DNA of 64,000 nt from NCBI GenBank assembly GCA_030268105.1, contig BSDZ01000004.1, positions 4,141,001-4,205,000 of the forward strand, written 5' to 3'. The first letter of the stretch is position 1; every line of letters starts with the position of its first letter. The notes beneath the pieces are model-generated. The model saw only the letters and a program-made list of their open reading frames with translations, searched no databases and had not been told where the DNA came from. This DNA is from Volvox africanus. Its lineage: Eukaryota > Chlorophyta > Chlorophyceae > Chlamydomonadales > Volvocaceae. The translations under genes were made by a program, and so were the position numbers. Below are positions 24,959 through 37,692 of this stretch, piece after piece.

Positions 24959-26480
24959 TCACGTCAGAGAAGCCAGGGCGCCAAGATTGAGCGGCAGCCC
25001 CGCCTCGGCTTCGGAGCGAAGGAAAGACGCCACTCGCGCAACCGTCACGTTCGCGCCGTCCTCCACCTCGCTCTCCACGTTTAACACCAGGAGCGGGTCG
25101 TGAAGGCTCTGGGGCGCCGAGGCAGAGCAGGGTCTCAGGGACGGTGGTTCACAAGTCCGACCGACTCGTAGCCGACCGGATAGCTAATTATACATCCTTT
25201 AATATGCATGTCAGGGTTACCATAAACACACATACACATATCACCACCGCTCAGTTGTCGCATGTGGGTCATATCCATTCTTTGTGCTTCGTAGTCGCTC
25301 TGGGTACGAAGGACACCAAACCAGCGGATTCTGGATCCGGGAACCCATCCGGGCTGCAAAAGGAAGTCACTACATCATTTCCTGTTGCGCGTCAAAACTA
25401 CTTGTGCACAACCTGCCCAATACACACCTGCCGCAAGAGCGCCCAGCCCCGACGCCCGTCTCCCTCGTCCACATTGACTCGCCAGCCTTCATGGTTGACC
25501 GGAGCCAGCGACCAGTTCGAATACACTCCACTCTCCACTAATGTACGGAACTGCTCCAGCACCTGCGGGAACCCATACGCATACGGTAGTCACTATTTCC
25601 ATGCGGTCATCTCATATGGCGGCATTACTCGATGTATACATGCATGCATGCATGCATGCATAGGGGAACATGGTGAGTGCCCCCGGATGTGTGGGTCACC
25701 CCTCCGGGTGCTTACTTCCTTAGCGGCTTTAAATGCATCAAGTGAATCCTATAGGCCTTGAGTATTGTTTACAAGCAAACCACTTTCCAACCGCTCTCGT
25801 CCCATAAGACATGCAGGCCCCATCCGACTTTCACGGTTAGTCCTTGTTCCTGAAGTATCAGCACCAGGATTCGTTTTATTCGACTTCCTCCTCCCTTCGA
25901 CTGGTCGCCACACAACAGTGGCACATTTATGTTCCGCCGATTGGGCTGCCATTGGTGCGTTGTTGGAGACGTACCCACACCGACCTTCGCTCCCACCGCC
26001 TTGAAATCCGAATCCTGGATCCGGATCCTCCACTCTCGGCTCTCCACGGGTTCCTTCAGATCCGCCAACAGCTGACTAAGACCTCCCAGGCCCTCCTGCC
26101 GCCGCCGCATGTGCTCAATCACCGCCTGCTCATGGCAGCGGCGTGAAGGTTAGAGTGGGACTGGGGAGGGTGGATGTGGGGGTGCGTTAAGACCAGGACT
26201 ACAGCTTTTATTCAGTTCATTCAATCGCCCTTCACCACGAACTCCAGGAGGGGGTCCCCAACTGAATGCCTTGGCCCCAAAACCCCTGGTAGTGTACGTT
26301 CAGCCCTTTCCCAGCAACATATGCCTTTCGCCTGCAGCTGAAGGCATATCGTCTGAATGCAGTCATACACACGTACGCACGTGCCCCTTCTGCAATCAAC
26401 TACCTGTACCATGAACCCTTTGCTCAACTTCAGCGGCCTCATGGTCGGCACAGACACACGCACACACACGCGCGCACACA

Positions 26481-26521
<41 letters not shown>

Positions 26522-29500
26522 ACACAGATACGGGCACACAGACACTTTTGGCTTTACTTGCTTTCATCGACGGCGTACAGAGTTGTAATTGAATAATATC
26601 TTTCCCGTCATGGACCTGCCCACGTAGCACAACGCATGCGTACTTTAACTGCTAGATAGGCTCCGTCGTCCAGGAAGTAGTTCTCCTTGAGGGCTCCATG
26701 GCCGCTGGTCTCCATCATCAGCTGGCAATCCTCACCCGCAGCGTTGAGGTTCACACCCGCACTGATGACGTTCTTGTAACCCCGCTTATAGCTGCAGTAG
26801 GCGATTACAGAGCATAGCGTAGCACAGCATAGCACAGCGCAGGAAAATAGGTGAAAAACTCATTGCCAAAGCTTCATTGCTCAGTTGAGAGCCCTTCCAA
26901 ACCCGGGGCCTTGCGAGGTGGGACATCATGGTGTGAATGTACCTAAGCGCATAATGGGCGCAGAGATACTGCGCTACACCTCCCTCCCTTTCCCCACTCC
27001 CACCCCACCAGCAACGCTAACGCCAGCACCAACACCAACACCAGCACCAGCACCAGCACCAGCACCAGCACCAGCACCAGCACCAGCACCAGCACCAGCG
27101 CAGATGGAACCGTCAATGTACCTACCGCATGTGCTTGCCGCCCAACTGCTCAATGAAATCAGTCAGGCCGTTGGAGGTTACAGAGTCGGTTACAATGGTT
27201 GTCCCTGGGTGCTGCCTCAATACAACCGCTGCCATAAGGGCAATAAAGCGGTTGGAGTTTATCTCTCGCCCGGTGCTATCCACTATTGCCGACCTGTGCA
27301 GAACGGATAGCAGCGCTTTCAACCCATGGCTTTGCATGAACCTCCATCCAAAGCGTAAGTGTGAGGCCAAACTACCATTATATGTGATACATCCACACGC
27401 AATCGTATGGATGTAACAATTCATATGATAGGAGGAAATGATAGAAAAAGCGAAATGATCCCTGAGGCGCCGCTTTGTTGTTGACCCTGAATTGCGCCTC
27501 CCACCACCAGGTCATGCAACAAGCAACCTGTGTGCACACATACACACACGGATTCCCCTATTACACGTCGTAGCGTGCCGTACCTGTCAACGTCCGTGTC
27601 AAACACAATGCCCAGTTCAGCCCCCGACGTCCGCACCGCCTCTGCTCCGGCAGCCATAGCCGCCGGATGCTCGGGATTGGGTGGGTGGTTGGGGAAGGTG
27701 CCATCTGGATCCAAAAACACAGAGCCGCTGACGTCAGCGCCCAGAGGGGCCAAAACCTGTCCATGAAATGTACCAAGGCGGGTCTTTTTCTTTGTTCCGA
27801 CAATCACGATGTGCCAGAATGTCAGCGCGTACTGGGCGTACACGGCAACCGGCACAAACAAGTCAACCCGCCGGCGCCCCCGGGCGGTCTATTGCCTTAT
27901 TCTGAAGCCCACCTTCCAGGTGCCGCTCTAACACTCCCCCACTTCAGCCCGCATCTCCAACGCAACTTTACTCGTTGCTGTCCCGCTGGAACCCCATGGC
28001 CTCTCAATCAGCTTTGTCTCCCTTGCTTAACACTCCTCCTTGCATCAATGCACCTTCCTAAGCGCATGCAGGTACTTCTATAACCAAAAGTACTTGACGT
28101 GCGTCTGGGTTTTCCCCAGTTGATTAAGGAAACTACGGGCGCTGTTCCGCTCTTCTCAATTTTGTCGTCGTACATCCGACAACAAACCTGCTCTGCGAAG
28201 AATCCTCCCGCGCCGTTGCCCGCATCCACAACCACATGGCATCCCAGCAACGGGAAGTGGTAGTTGGCGGATGAGTTCACACCGCGCTTGATTAGATCCC
28301 GGAGCGCAGCGGCGTAGGTGGGCAGGAAGGGTACGCGCGCGAGGCGAGAGGGTTCAGTGGCCAGTGCACATGACAGCAGATGAGACTGCTCCGAAACCGG
28401 GTCACCTACAGAAGTGAGACAATGACAACGGGGTGAGGCTGGGGGAGAGGCTCAAGGGCGAGGATGGAAAAGCAATGACGCACATGGAAACAATAACCCC
28501 TTCCCTGCCGTTTCCTCCGTGCCCAACACCCACCTATCACAACCCCCGCATGCGCCGCCGCCATGGCCGCCAGCTGCAGCAGCTCCGAAATGTCGGGTTT
28601 GTCCAGCCCCCCAGCGGAGGTGAAGAACTTGAGGCCATTAGCGTTGTAGGGCAGATGGCTGGCCGTGATCATAACCTGCTCTCGGGGACCCGAGGGGCGG
28701 AGAGGCAAGGCAGCGCAGCAAGCTTGACTGTGAATTGCATTGTGCCGGTAGCGTTAAGTGAAGCAAGGCGAAGTGGAGACCCTTCTCAGTCAAGATTCAG
28801 CAAGGTTGCCTGTCGCACCTACGTGAGATCGGGCCCTTCTGCCGTCAACATCTCCTCTTCACTCACCGCGCCAGTGTACGGCTGGCCTTCCAATTCCACC
28901 GCGGGCGGCGCCGTCGGGGATAGATATTCGTCGTCGTCCTGACGCAAAGGAGCGGCACTTCTCGCGGCGGAGGCGACGGAGACGGCGGTAGTGAAAAAGG
29001 CGGGAGAGGCTGGTCCGTTGTTCGCAGCGCCTGGCGGAAAGGTAAAGCGAATGGGGTGCGCAAATGGGGTGCGCAGGTGTGTCCAGGTGAACGTACTGCA
29101 CAACGTACAGAGGGGACTCTGGTTAGGATTTGGCCACAGCTTGGCCCCGTGCTGATCCGCAGCAGCCTAGGACGGGCCTCCATCGGGAGAGGGACACACA
29201 GTCGCAGCGACAGACGGAAGATCCAAAAAGGGGGGTTAGCGGGACACCCTACCCCCGCATGCTTACCTGCCTCCCTCCATACATAGGAAAGGAAGGCGCC
29301 CCACAAGCCCGGGGCTCTCTTTCGCCGCATTATACTACTTTCTTTCTTCTTTCCCACGCATTTATACATGTGTGTGTATGTCTCGATTATTCTGTACACC
29401 CTCTCGGTCTTTTATTTCTACCACCTCTGTTCTTCTGCCAGGTAAGTCTCGAGAGATTACGGGAGATGGGCATGGCATGTGGGGGTTAGGCTGCGGCAGT

Positions 29501-31595
29501 GCGACTCAAGGTGAAAGGTGTCGTCTGCATACGCAACAAACGTGCATATCAGGATCCATATCCATATCCATAACAGAATAGTCGCCGCGGCCCATTCATA
29601 CGCCACACCCAACCATCTCTTTGTATATTTTTCGACAGCCCTCACCTTCCGCCTTATACTGAGCCATTTCTACAAGTATCTTCCACTGTACGGAATTTCG
29701 ACAGCCCTTGGTGTGGGCTCCGGTGACTGGGCTCACTGCTTTCCAGAAACGGTGTCCATACACTCATCAAGCGCCCCACCCCACGTGCCCGCCATGGTTT
29801 GCTCTCAAACCCACCTGACAACACGATGGAGTAGAACATTGCAGGCGTAGTCGCTAAACCGAATAGGTGTACAACCGCCGCGCCGCCCTGCGTATTTGTA
29901 TAAGGCGATTACTTCCCCTACCGCCAACGGAATGATTCCCAAACAGCATTGCGCAACGGACAGCACCAACATGGGCATCAAGCGCAAGACGCCGACAGAT
30001 GGACGCACAAACGCATGCCGGGGCTACTGCTTTACGACACTGAGGCTTTGCTGGACGTCTGCGAGGAAGTGGACTGCTCGGAGCTCAGACCTCAGAGTGG
30101 TCGGAGATCGATCCCGACCTGACTTGAGCTCCGGAACCATCGAGGGGAGGGCATCCACGGGTGAGCGAATACAGGCAGGTCCCAATCCAGTAGCATTTTA
30201 AAGACTGCACATCCCAATCCGCAAAGCCATGGCTCAAAAGATCACGACTCAAACCATTCGTACCTTTAAAAGTCCTGCGGCAAAGGCAGACTCCAGCAGT
30301 GGTCCCGATAGCCGCGGGTCCCGACCCACCTTTGGGAAGGAGGGAGCGTCGAAGAACCGTCGTGACAGCGACGTGTATTAACAAGCGAGGCCATGCAGAT
30401 GGAGCAGATGAAGGTCTGTGCGCTGTGGCTGCTACCGAGAATTACGATACAGCCCTTGACCTGATCAATTGTGGCTGAAAGGAGCCGACCACCATTACTG
30501 TTGTCACCTACTCACTCTTCCTCACCATGGCACCGAAGCATACCGACACACAGATCCTAGTTTGCCCATACACATTAACCTACGCACACATGCACACACA
30601 AGCCACGACTCACCGACACTTTCGGTGCGAAGTGGCCCTTGCTCCGGAGGTAGCGGGCAAACGCAAGCCCGATGAAAAATACGGCGCCGACGGATAGCGT
30701 GATTGGCTCATTGGGGACCCCTGTCGGCCCGTTACCAAGCGTCAAGTTCAACGATTTATAATTGATATCAATCATACAATACTTAATCATACAGAAGGTC
30801 GCCATGGGGGACTCCCCAGGTCCTGTTAGTGTCTGCGGCAGTGTCCACGAAACTGCCTATACCCAGATGGTGTGTCTCCCATGACCGCAAGCCGCTCGCC
30901 CACCCTGTGCATTTGCGCCCTTCCACATCCGTACTTGCATGCACTCGCATACGTACCCTCAAGTGCCACTCCGCGAATATCCGATCCATTTTGGAGACGT
31001 TTGAAACGGGCCACCAGCTCGCCCAACGCTGCGCCAGTGATAGGCCCTATCGGCGGTCGACGTTGTGGCTGCGAGGCACTTGAGGCGGGCGAGGCCGACG
31101 GTGCCGACGCCACAGCAATGACAGAATATGGCTTTGGGCGACTGGTGCCGACGCCAGGTCCCAATGCCACCGAAGATTCATACACATATGGAAGCTGCGA
31201 GTTACGTGCGCGTACACAACCCGGCGGGAATGTCCTGGTGCAACCTGAGGTGCAAAATTTATAGGAGAAAATAGGGAAGCACGGCCACGATCGCGGGTCG
31301 GGATGACAGAAGGAGGCGGGTAAAGGTATTTGCTGATTGTCGCAAGTTAAAACAAGTGGGGACCTGGCAGGCACAAGGTGACGGCTGGCAGTGGGAAATG
31401 CGCAGACGACGCGGGCGGAGGATATTTCACGCCGCCCGAGACACGAAACTGCCGGATGGCCGAGTGTACCGCAAACTGAGGAGAAGCATGGGAAAGGGCC
31501 TGAATGTGAAGGAATTTTCTAATTTGTTGCTTACCCGTGATCCCGTGCAACTTGGCCGGCCTCCAGCAAACTGCGCCAGCGGCTAAGGCGAACAT
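24959..31595 (-). CDS. Phosphoglucomutase-family (alpha-D-phosphohexomutase) protein, plastid
   Basis: Member of the plant plastid phosphohexomutase family related to phosphoglucosamine mutase and phosphomannomutase (Arabidopsis At5g17530/At1g70820 type). It should move a phosphate on a hexose phosphate; the substrate is not known. Fourteen exons join in phase: 31595-31535, 31244-30957, 30720-30614, 30329-30264, 29887-29815, 29030-28867, 28675-28534, 28405-28188, 27756-27584, 27293-27126, 26791-26644, 26125-25985, 25562-25428, 25108-24959 (677 residues). The N-terminus looks like a transit peptide. Domain 1 begins LQNGSDIRGVALEG; the phosphoserine loop is TASHLPYN (Ser259); the metal loop is FDTDVDR (about 425-431, the family's DGDADR position); the sugar loop is ETSGHGALKE (514-523); the last domain has APVNHEGWRV. 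All key motifs are present. Long introns carry simple repeats. Confidence 0.95.
25636..25662. repeat. (ATGC)n microsatellite
   Basis: About six copies of a self-complementary tetranucleotide (CATG/TGCA) inside intron 12 of the phosphohexomutase gene. As a perfect palindromic repeat it can fold on itself. Confidence 0.9.
26451..26527. repeat. (CA)n microsatellite
   Basis: Near-perfect CA repeat with a few CG interruptions, inside intron 11 of the phosphohexomutase gene (GT repeat in the transcript). Confidence 0.95.
27022..27100. repeat. (CCAGCA)n hexanucleotide repeat
   Basis: About ten copies of a CCAGCA unit with early CCAACA variants, inside intron 10 of the phosphohexomutase gene. It lies about 25 bases from the exon 10 donor, so length change could affect splicing. 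Confidence 0.95.
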
Positions 31596-32354
31596 CGATA
31601 CAGCACTTGGTGCAGGTAATAGTCACGTATAATAGAAACAGAAGAAGAGGGTGCTTTGCTTCAAGCTTTGATCAAACTTTACTTGTCGGAAGTCGGAACT
31701 GTTGCGTGCTGGACCTTCCCTTCGGGGCAAATCAGCAAATGTAATGCAGCCAATGTAAATAACACAATGTAAATTCTTTCTGTTGCATCTTTCAGCACCG
31801 GCGTCTCGGTTCTGGTTGCGACCCTTACTGAAGGGTCGTTGCAGTACAACCAAGCTATACTCTGATGGTCACTAATAAAGCAGAATTTACAAAAATTTGC
31901 GTTAGAATTTGTCATTCTGGACAAATTAAAATTTAAACCGTTTGTCAGTTCATTAGCCTCAGACTCGCCGGTTCAGTTCGGTACTTCGGTTTCCTGGCAC
32001 AGTTCGCGAATATCATTCGGACGCAAATCAGATGCCATATTCCGGAGCGAGATAGTAACCTTACTTCTCTGTGAAGTGCGTAAGCCTAGCGAAGCTCTGT
32101 CGAGACTCGACCAAGCATTTCATAATCGTCGTGCAACCCACATGCTTATGCGCCATAGGTGCCTACGATATATAACTGGCCTCAACACCAAATGATGAGT
32201 ACAAGATATGTGTAAACTTTACAGCTATGTGGTAAACACCAGTTTGACTCTCAAATAGGCTTTCCTCTTGCGAAGCAAGTTAAGATACCCGAAATTGACC
32301 CGTTAGACAAAGTGACCTGTAAAGAGTTCCACTTGCACTTAAACAGGAAGTTAG
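31596..32354. promoter_or_regulatory. Divergent promoter region, phosphohexomutase and thioredoxin
   Basis: Separates the start codons of two divergent plastid-protein genes by 759 bases. Moderately AT-rich in the middle (31700-32000). No core promoter element is clear, and no convincing open frame is present. Confidence 0.4.
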
Positions 32355-34077
32355 ATGGCAGTTTCAGGCTTAGGGCTTAAGTGCCCCTCCCGGAACCTGT
32401 GGACAACCGAAGCACAGGCTTGGGTCCCAGGAAAAGCGGTATGCCCTGGAAGACGTGCTGTTGTTCGCACGACAGCGTTGCATATAGACCGCCGAGGAGC
32501 TCTGGAGGCGGCATGGCGACGCCAAGAGGAGGCAGAAGCAAGAAAGCAACGCTTGTCAACCGATATTGGCGAGGGAAAATTGATAACTGTTCCGGATACT
32601 GCCGGTTTGGATGCCGTGATAGAACAGGCTGGCAGCCAGCTGGTTGTAGTCTTCATGTACTCCCGCCAATGCGGTGTGTGCAAAGATGCTGCTCGGCGCT
32701 TCGAGCAACTTCGAAATGAAGTAAGTGCAATTCCTGAGCGTTTAGGTTCTTGTTTTGCGCTTGGTGTCCTTCCGCAGACCCTCATCGAAGATGATTGAGC
32801 CCTCGGACCCAATATCTTATTACCTTTAAAGGCGAATCGAGCAAAGGCCCGAGTAGTATTCGTCCAGCACGACGTGGAGACAGACTATGGGGACAAAAGC
32901 GACCTTTCCAGGTTCTACAACGTGCGTGCGGTGCCGTGCTTTCTCTTCTTTGACGGTGGCGCGGTGGTAAGTAAACCACACCCCGAAGTAAGATATTTCC
33001 ATAAATATCTAGATTAGCGAGTTGGCGTCGCTTAAGGTGTCAAGGGCAATTATAGCCGTGGACAAAAGGGGGCTTCAGAGTCCGTGTAAGCGGCCCCTTT
33101 GCGAGCGCAGTGATACCTTCTTAGCTCCGGTTGGTTCTGTCCCTTGGGGCTTCTCCTGCAAGTAGTCGGTCCTAGGTTTTACTGGTGCATTACTTTGGCT
33201 TGGTGGCTCGGAATTCGTATCGCATGGGGCACATTGCCGGTAATAGTCCAGCGCCAGCATGTAGCATAAGAGTACAGTCTCCCACCACTCTCGAACAGGT
33301 ATGGAGTACGGCTGCCGATAAATATAAATAAGATGATTCATAACTGGGCATCAGGCCCCTTAGCTCAGCTGGTTAGAGCGTGGTGCTAATAACGCCAAGG
33401 TCATCGGTTCGATCCCGATAGGGGCCAATTTGTGGGGTCGTAGCTCAGATGGTAGAGCGCCCGCTTAGCATGCGGGAGGTAGGGGGATCGATACCCTCCG
33501 ACTCCATGTTGTTCCTTTTGCACCCGCAGGTCCGTCGTCTTTCTCTGCGCGACATCAGACGTTTAACGGGCCCAAAGCCGTATGTAAGTTTGTCGACTTG
33601 GTTGTGCCTTCCAGCCCTGCCCCTCATTGAAGGGCATTATGGATCTTCATCCTGTCTCTCATGCAGGTGTAAACTTTATGAAAACAACAGGCTAGGAGTG
33701 TCTGCTTACGTTTGTAACTCATGACATCAGCACTCCTGTTTTACAAGACCATGCGCTCCAGTATGGTTGGGCTTGAGTTGTGGGGTTCGGCTGAAGTTAA
33801 GCAAGCCTATTGACATGGTATTAGTATGTGTTATAAGTTTTCAACAGCTCAATGTCACAAAGCATTCAATTGCCGATCTATTAACTGGCAGCAACAATTA
33901 AACCCATTTCATTTCAAATTGTTAGGTTCTTCCCTAAGGGATTCCTCATTGTTAAACATTCGGCTCCTAATATTGTGGTTTCCGCAGGTGCAGGCTGCGT
34001 TAGCGGAAGATGTCCGGCGGCTGCGGAATACCTTCATGGAGGTGCTTCTGTCCAGAGCTCCCAGTGCCAGGAGCTGA
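32355..34077 (+). CDS. Atypical thioredoxin-like protein, plastid
   Basis: Thioredoxin-fold protein, probably a plastid disulfide oxidoreductase. Four exons join in phase: 32355-32720, 32832-32966, 33530-33583, 33988-34077 (214 residues). Residues 1-50 look like a transit peptide, followed by a charged helix (RRQEEAEARKQR). The thioredoxin domain has the strand SQLVVVFMYS, the active site CGVC (Cys106, Cys109) without the usual preceding Trp and with Val instead of Pro, and the cis-Pro strand VRAVPCFLFFDGG (Pro157). A third Cys (158) directly follows the cis-Pro. The C-terminal helices are longer and more basic than in typical thioredoxins. It is not one of the standard f, m, x, y or z types; an ACHT/CDSP32-like or WCRKC-like relative is possible. 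Intron 2 contains two tRNA genes in the same orientation. Confidence 0.85.
33354..33427 (+). tRNA. tRNA-Ile (AAT)
   Basis: Complete cloverleaf: acceptor GGCCCCT pairs with AGGGGCC and A is the discriminator; D arm GCTC-GAGC; anticodon loop CTAATAA with anticodon AAT; T arm ATCGG-TTCGATC-CCGAT. No tRNA intron. It lies in intron 2 of the thioredoxin gene. Only three T residues follow before the next tRNA, so it has no good Pol III terminator of its own. Confidence 0.97.
33434..33506 (+). tRNA. tRNA-Ala (AGC)
   Basis: Complete cloverleaf: acceptor GGGGTCG pairs with CGACTCC, discriminator A; D arm GCTC-GAGC; anticodon loop TTAGCAT with anticodon AGC; T arm with the plant-type loop ATCGATA. It starts six bases after tRNA-Ile. 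A TTTT run at 33517-33520 can end Pol III transcription and also lies in the polypyrimidine tract of the host intron, nine bases before its splice acceptor. Confidence 0.97.
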
Positions 34078-37000
34078 TGGACTCAAGAGGGGTGAAGCGA
34101 GGATTCGGCCTGACGGGCTCCCTGCTGAAACCAGCCAAAACGCCGCAGCTAGGTTCCCAGAAACTTGATGGAGATGGTGTATGCGATGTGTTACAAATCT
34201 ATTAGGGGCAAAAAATGTATAATAGCGTCGTTGTGCTGCTTGTGCTCTTGCGTTCGGTTATTGTGGTGTTGTGCTACTTGGGTTTTTAAGTTGAGCAACT
34301 AGAGCCGGAAAAGCGTGTGTGTGCCTTGCTGTGCCTTGCCGTGTTGGGGAAGCCCTCTCACTCTTGATTTTGTGGTTTGTTTTGTCCTATTTGCTTGATT
34401 CGCGGGCTCCGATGTCTTAATGCTGTCCTCTTGGACATGATGACGTGTCCATAAAGTAGCGTTCCTTGGCACCAACGGTGGGGCGTACGCATGTACCCTA
34501 TGAAGGGCGCACCTGTGTACGGCATAAGGCTTCGTGAAACTGTACATTCGATCGTGGGAGTCGATGGCCAGGACGATTGTGCAGCATTTGCCGTTAGTTT
34601 TATTTCGTTTGTTCGGTTGGCTGTTGGGTTTAAGTAGTTGGTAGCTGGCGAGGAGCGACGAGAGCTTTGGCTGGATGAAGCAGCTTGGCAGATGCGCCTG
34701 GTACATCGGACGAGCGCCTGCAGTGCCATGTCGATCCACGATCTGCCAAGCGATGCCCATCACTGTTCCCCTGCCCTGTTCCCATCGCTGTCACCCGGCA
34801 CACCCGCCACCTAACTGTAGCCGGCGCACCGGTAGTCCATAACACCGTGCTATGTTGTATGTTGATATATGGCACCGATGCATGTATGGAATGTTTCGGA
34901 AGTCGTGCTCGTGGTGCATCAGTGAGCAGGTTTAGGGATGCAGAGTGGGAAGGATGCACATAGGGGAGGCAGATGTTTGGTCTCGGAGCAGGTATCCGGT
35001 AAGATACGCTTAGAGGGCCCTCTCTGGTCAATTGGATGTTGTCGCAACTGGTTGCACAAAGTCCTGGTAATATCTGAATACAAAACCTTACGCGGTGGTT
35101 ATTAGCGGTGACGAGTTTTGGGTGCGTCGCAGAATCTTGCTGGCGCATTCGTTAGAGAGATACTTTACACGGGAGCCTGTGCAATGGTATCCATGTCGCC
35201 GTCAGGAACTGCAGAACACACTACGCGCGTACATTGCGCGTGTAGAGGGCACGCTTAGGTCAGTGCTCTCTAAGTCGCGCGTTTGAAGATTCCCGCAGGC
35301 GGCCCAGGTCCCTCAGCAGAGGCCTGATCAACTTGAGAACCTCAAGAGGATTTGAATGAAGTGGACAGTTCATTTCGCATGATTCTTTTATACGGTACTG
35401 TCTGTTCCGGGTTAGTTCCCCCGAGGGTCGTCGTCATCTAAAAGAAATCCATTTCTGGGTGTGGCGGGCGCCATCGGCAGCACGGCAGCTAACTGGCAGC
35501 TTATGCAGCAACCTATTCACGGTTCGCTTATGGGGGGGTGATTGCCGAACGCTATGTTGAATGCACGAGCGGGGCTCGTTGAAGCAGAGGGCAGCTAGTC
35601 GTAGGTTGCCTTAAATCTACATCTAAGATGTGGTCGATGCACAACTGTTACTTCTGGTATGATTGAATATACGGCACTGCTGCTATCGCTCGCAACATGA
35701 CTCTTGTCGGTTACACAGATCGCGGTACATATTGCCGGAGCCTCCTTTAATTATCTCTTTAACTACAAAGTAATTTACACTACATGCATTACCATCATGC
35801 CACCGCACATCTAATACATTTTATCTGCTATGAACTATATAGACGCCTCCGGCCCCAACCATGGTAATGCATGACACAGCGAGCCAAGAAATCGTATCAA
35901 GACACGCCACAATAATAGTCCCTGAGCTCCGCTACCTAAATTGACGCCCCCGGCAGAGCACGGTTTATCACCCTACACCTAAGCTTTTATAGGGGCAGCG
36001 TAATCAAATAGGCCCTGATCAACCCCTTCCCCCCCGATGTTTAACACTTGCTGACGCCACATCTGTGGATAGCAAAATCGCCGTTATGGCAATGTATGAC
36101 TAGACAGGCATGACGGCGGCATTTACCCCAAAACCCCACGACGCCACAGAGATGATTGCTGAGGCCAAAGAGGCTCCTGCATTGCTACGCAGCATCCCAC
36201 CAGGAAGGACGCCCCAGGCCCAATCCACGATCACCATACACCCAGATCGTACACGCGACATTTCCTACGTCAACGTATTGACTTGCGTGCTTTACCAAGA
36301 TACACCTCGATTGTCGCCGTTGCAAGATACCCCCCGTGCATGCGCATACAGTTCAGCACGTATCTGTGCCATTCCTCTCCACAAGTGTTCCACCCCAGCC
36401 TCAGGCAGCAAGCATCCTCCTCGGTATTTATTCCCAGCAGGATCCAGCCGCCCGCAACAGCGCACATGGACTCAGCCCTGAGGGCAGGCTTGGCCCCTGA
36501 CATCAGCCACCAGCCACATATATGCTCTGGTTTTCATCAGCCGGAGGATGATGAGAGACAACAATCATTAAATAAGTGCGTAGGGATCACAAAATCACGC
36601 ATATCGCGCGCGTCCGTCCGAAAAATATCCACTGTCAGTTCGTATCGACTGTTGACACGAGAACCTGCATGAAATATGCATGGCGTACATGGGTCATAAG
36701 AACGGAACCCGAAGCACCTGCTGCCCGCGTACCATAAGTGTCTGTCGTCCTTGAGCCGGCACGCACGCACCTGCATTACCAGGCGCTAGCACCTTTCAGC
36801 ATATAACATGGTCTACCAGCGCGTAAGTGCTTTCTTTATCAACACCCAGCTACAACTGCTGGCCTCAAAGACGCTCTTACGAGCAGTGATCTGCAAACAC
36901 CAGGGCCCATGTGACTCTTGGGCCACGGATGGCCACATCGTGCCACGCGACCCCCTTGGGAATTATTGGAGGCGCTTTCACATCAGTACACGGACCGCCT

Positions 37001-37692
37001 CCTCCACAGCGTGTCTGCAAATTAGGACGGAGGCGGCAGTCCATACAGTGACACGATGATATATGACGGGAGAACGAAGCACCGGCGAGTGCGCTCCACT
37101 GCCGTCCGTTGCACAGCTGCCGCCAAACACCGGTTGAACCACCCCTCTCAAAATACACAACAGATAGTATCCTCCTCTCATGCAGTACGGAACAATATAA
37201 GGAAATGCTACGCCTTGACTGCGGATGAGCTAATTATCTTGGAGAACACAAAATTTGTCTTGGCATCATACTTTGGCAAGGTTTGCTTGCTGTTGCCACA
37301 ATGCATCCGTTGCGTCCACAAAGCGCGAGGAATTCCCAGACGCCGCCGCAGCAGCAGTAAGTAAATCGGATGTCCAGTATTAGAGCTAGCGTGGCGTGGC
37401 CAAACCGCGAGACCGGTGCAAAGAGCCTGACCATACGGCCTGCGGAAGCTCCGCGGTCCTACGTTCGGAGGCACACGTGTATACCCAGGCTGCAGTTTGT
37501 AATTGTAACGTCGCCCGACCCAGCACGTCACCAGCTGTGAGCTCATGGTCGGTTGGTCGCCCCACACCCTATACCCATTTCCTTACATCCATGTACGACG
37601 AAAGTAGGGAATTCTCGAGCATTCTCGTATCATCATTCCAGCGATAGTATATGCTCGGCGCCTTCATCCCCTTTAAGCCGCCGACCGTAACC
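34078..37692. other. Long convergent intergenic region
   Basis: No gene is resolved. The left part is the 3' region of the thioredoxin gene. 35700-36070 is somewhat AT-rich. On the minus strand, 37014-36881 is an exon-like open segment with a CAG acceptor and a strong GTAAGA donor (frame includes PPIIPKGVAWHDVAIRGP), and 36511-36291 is similar, but I could not join them into a gene in phase. They may belong to an unrecognised minus-strand gene. Confidence 0.35.
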
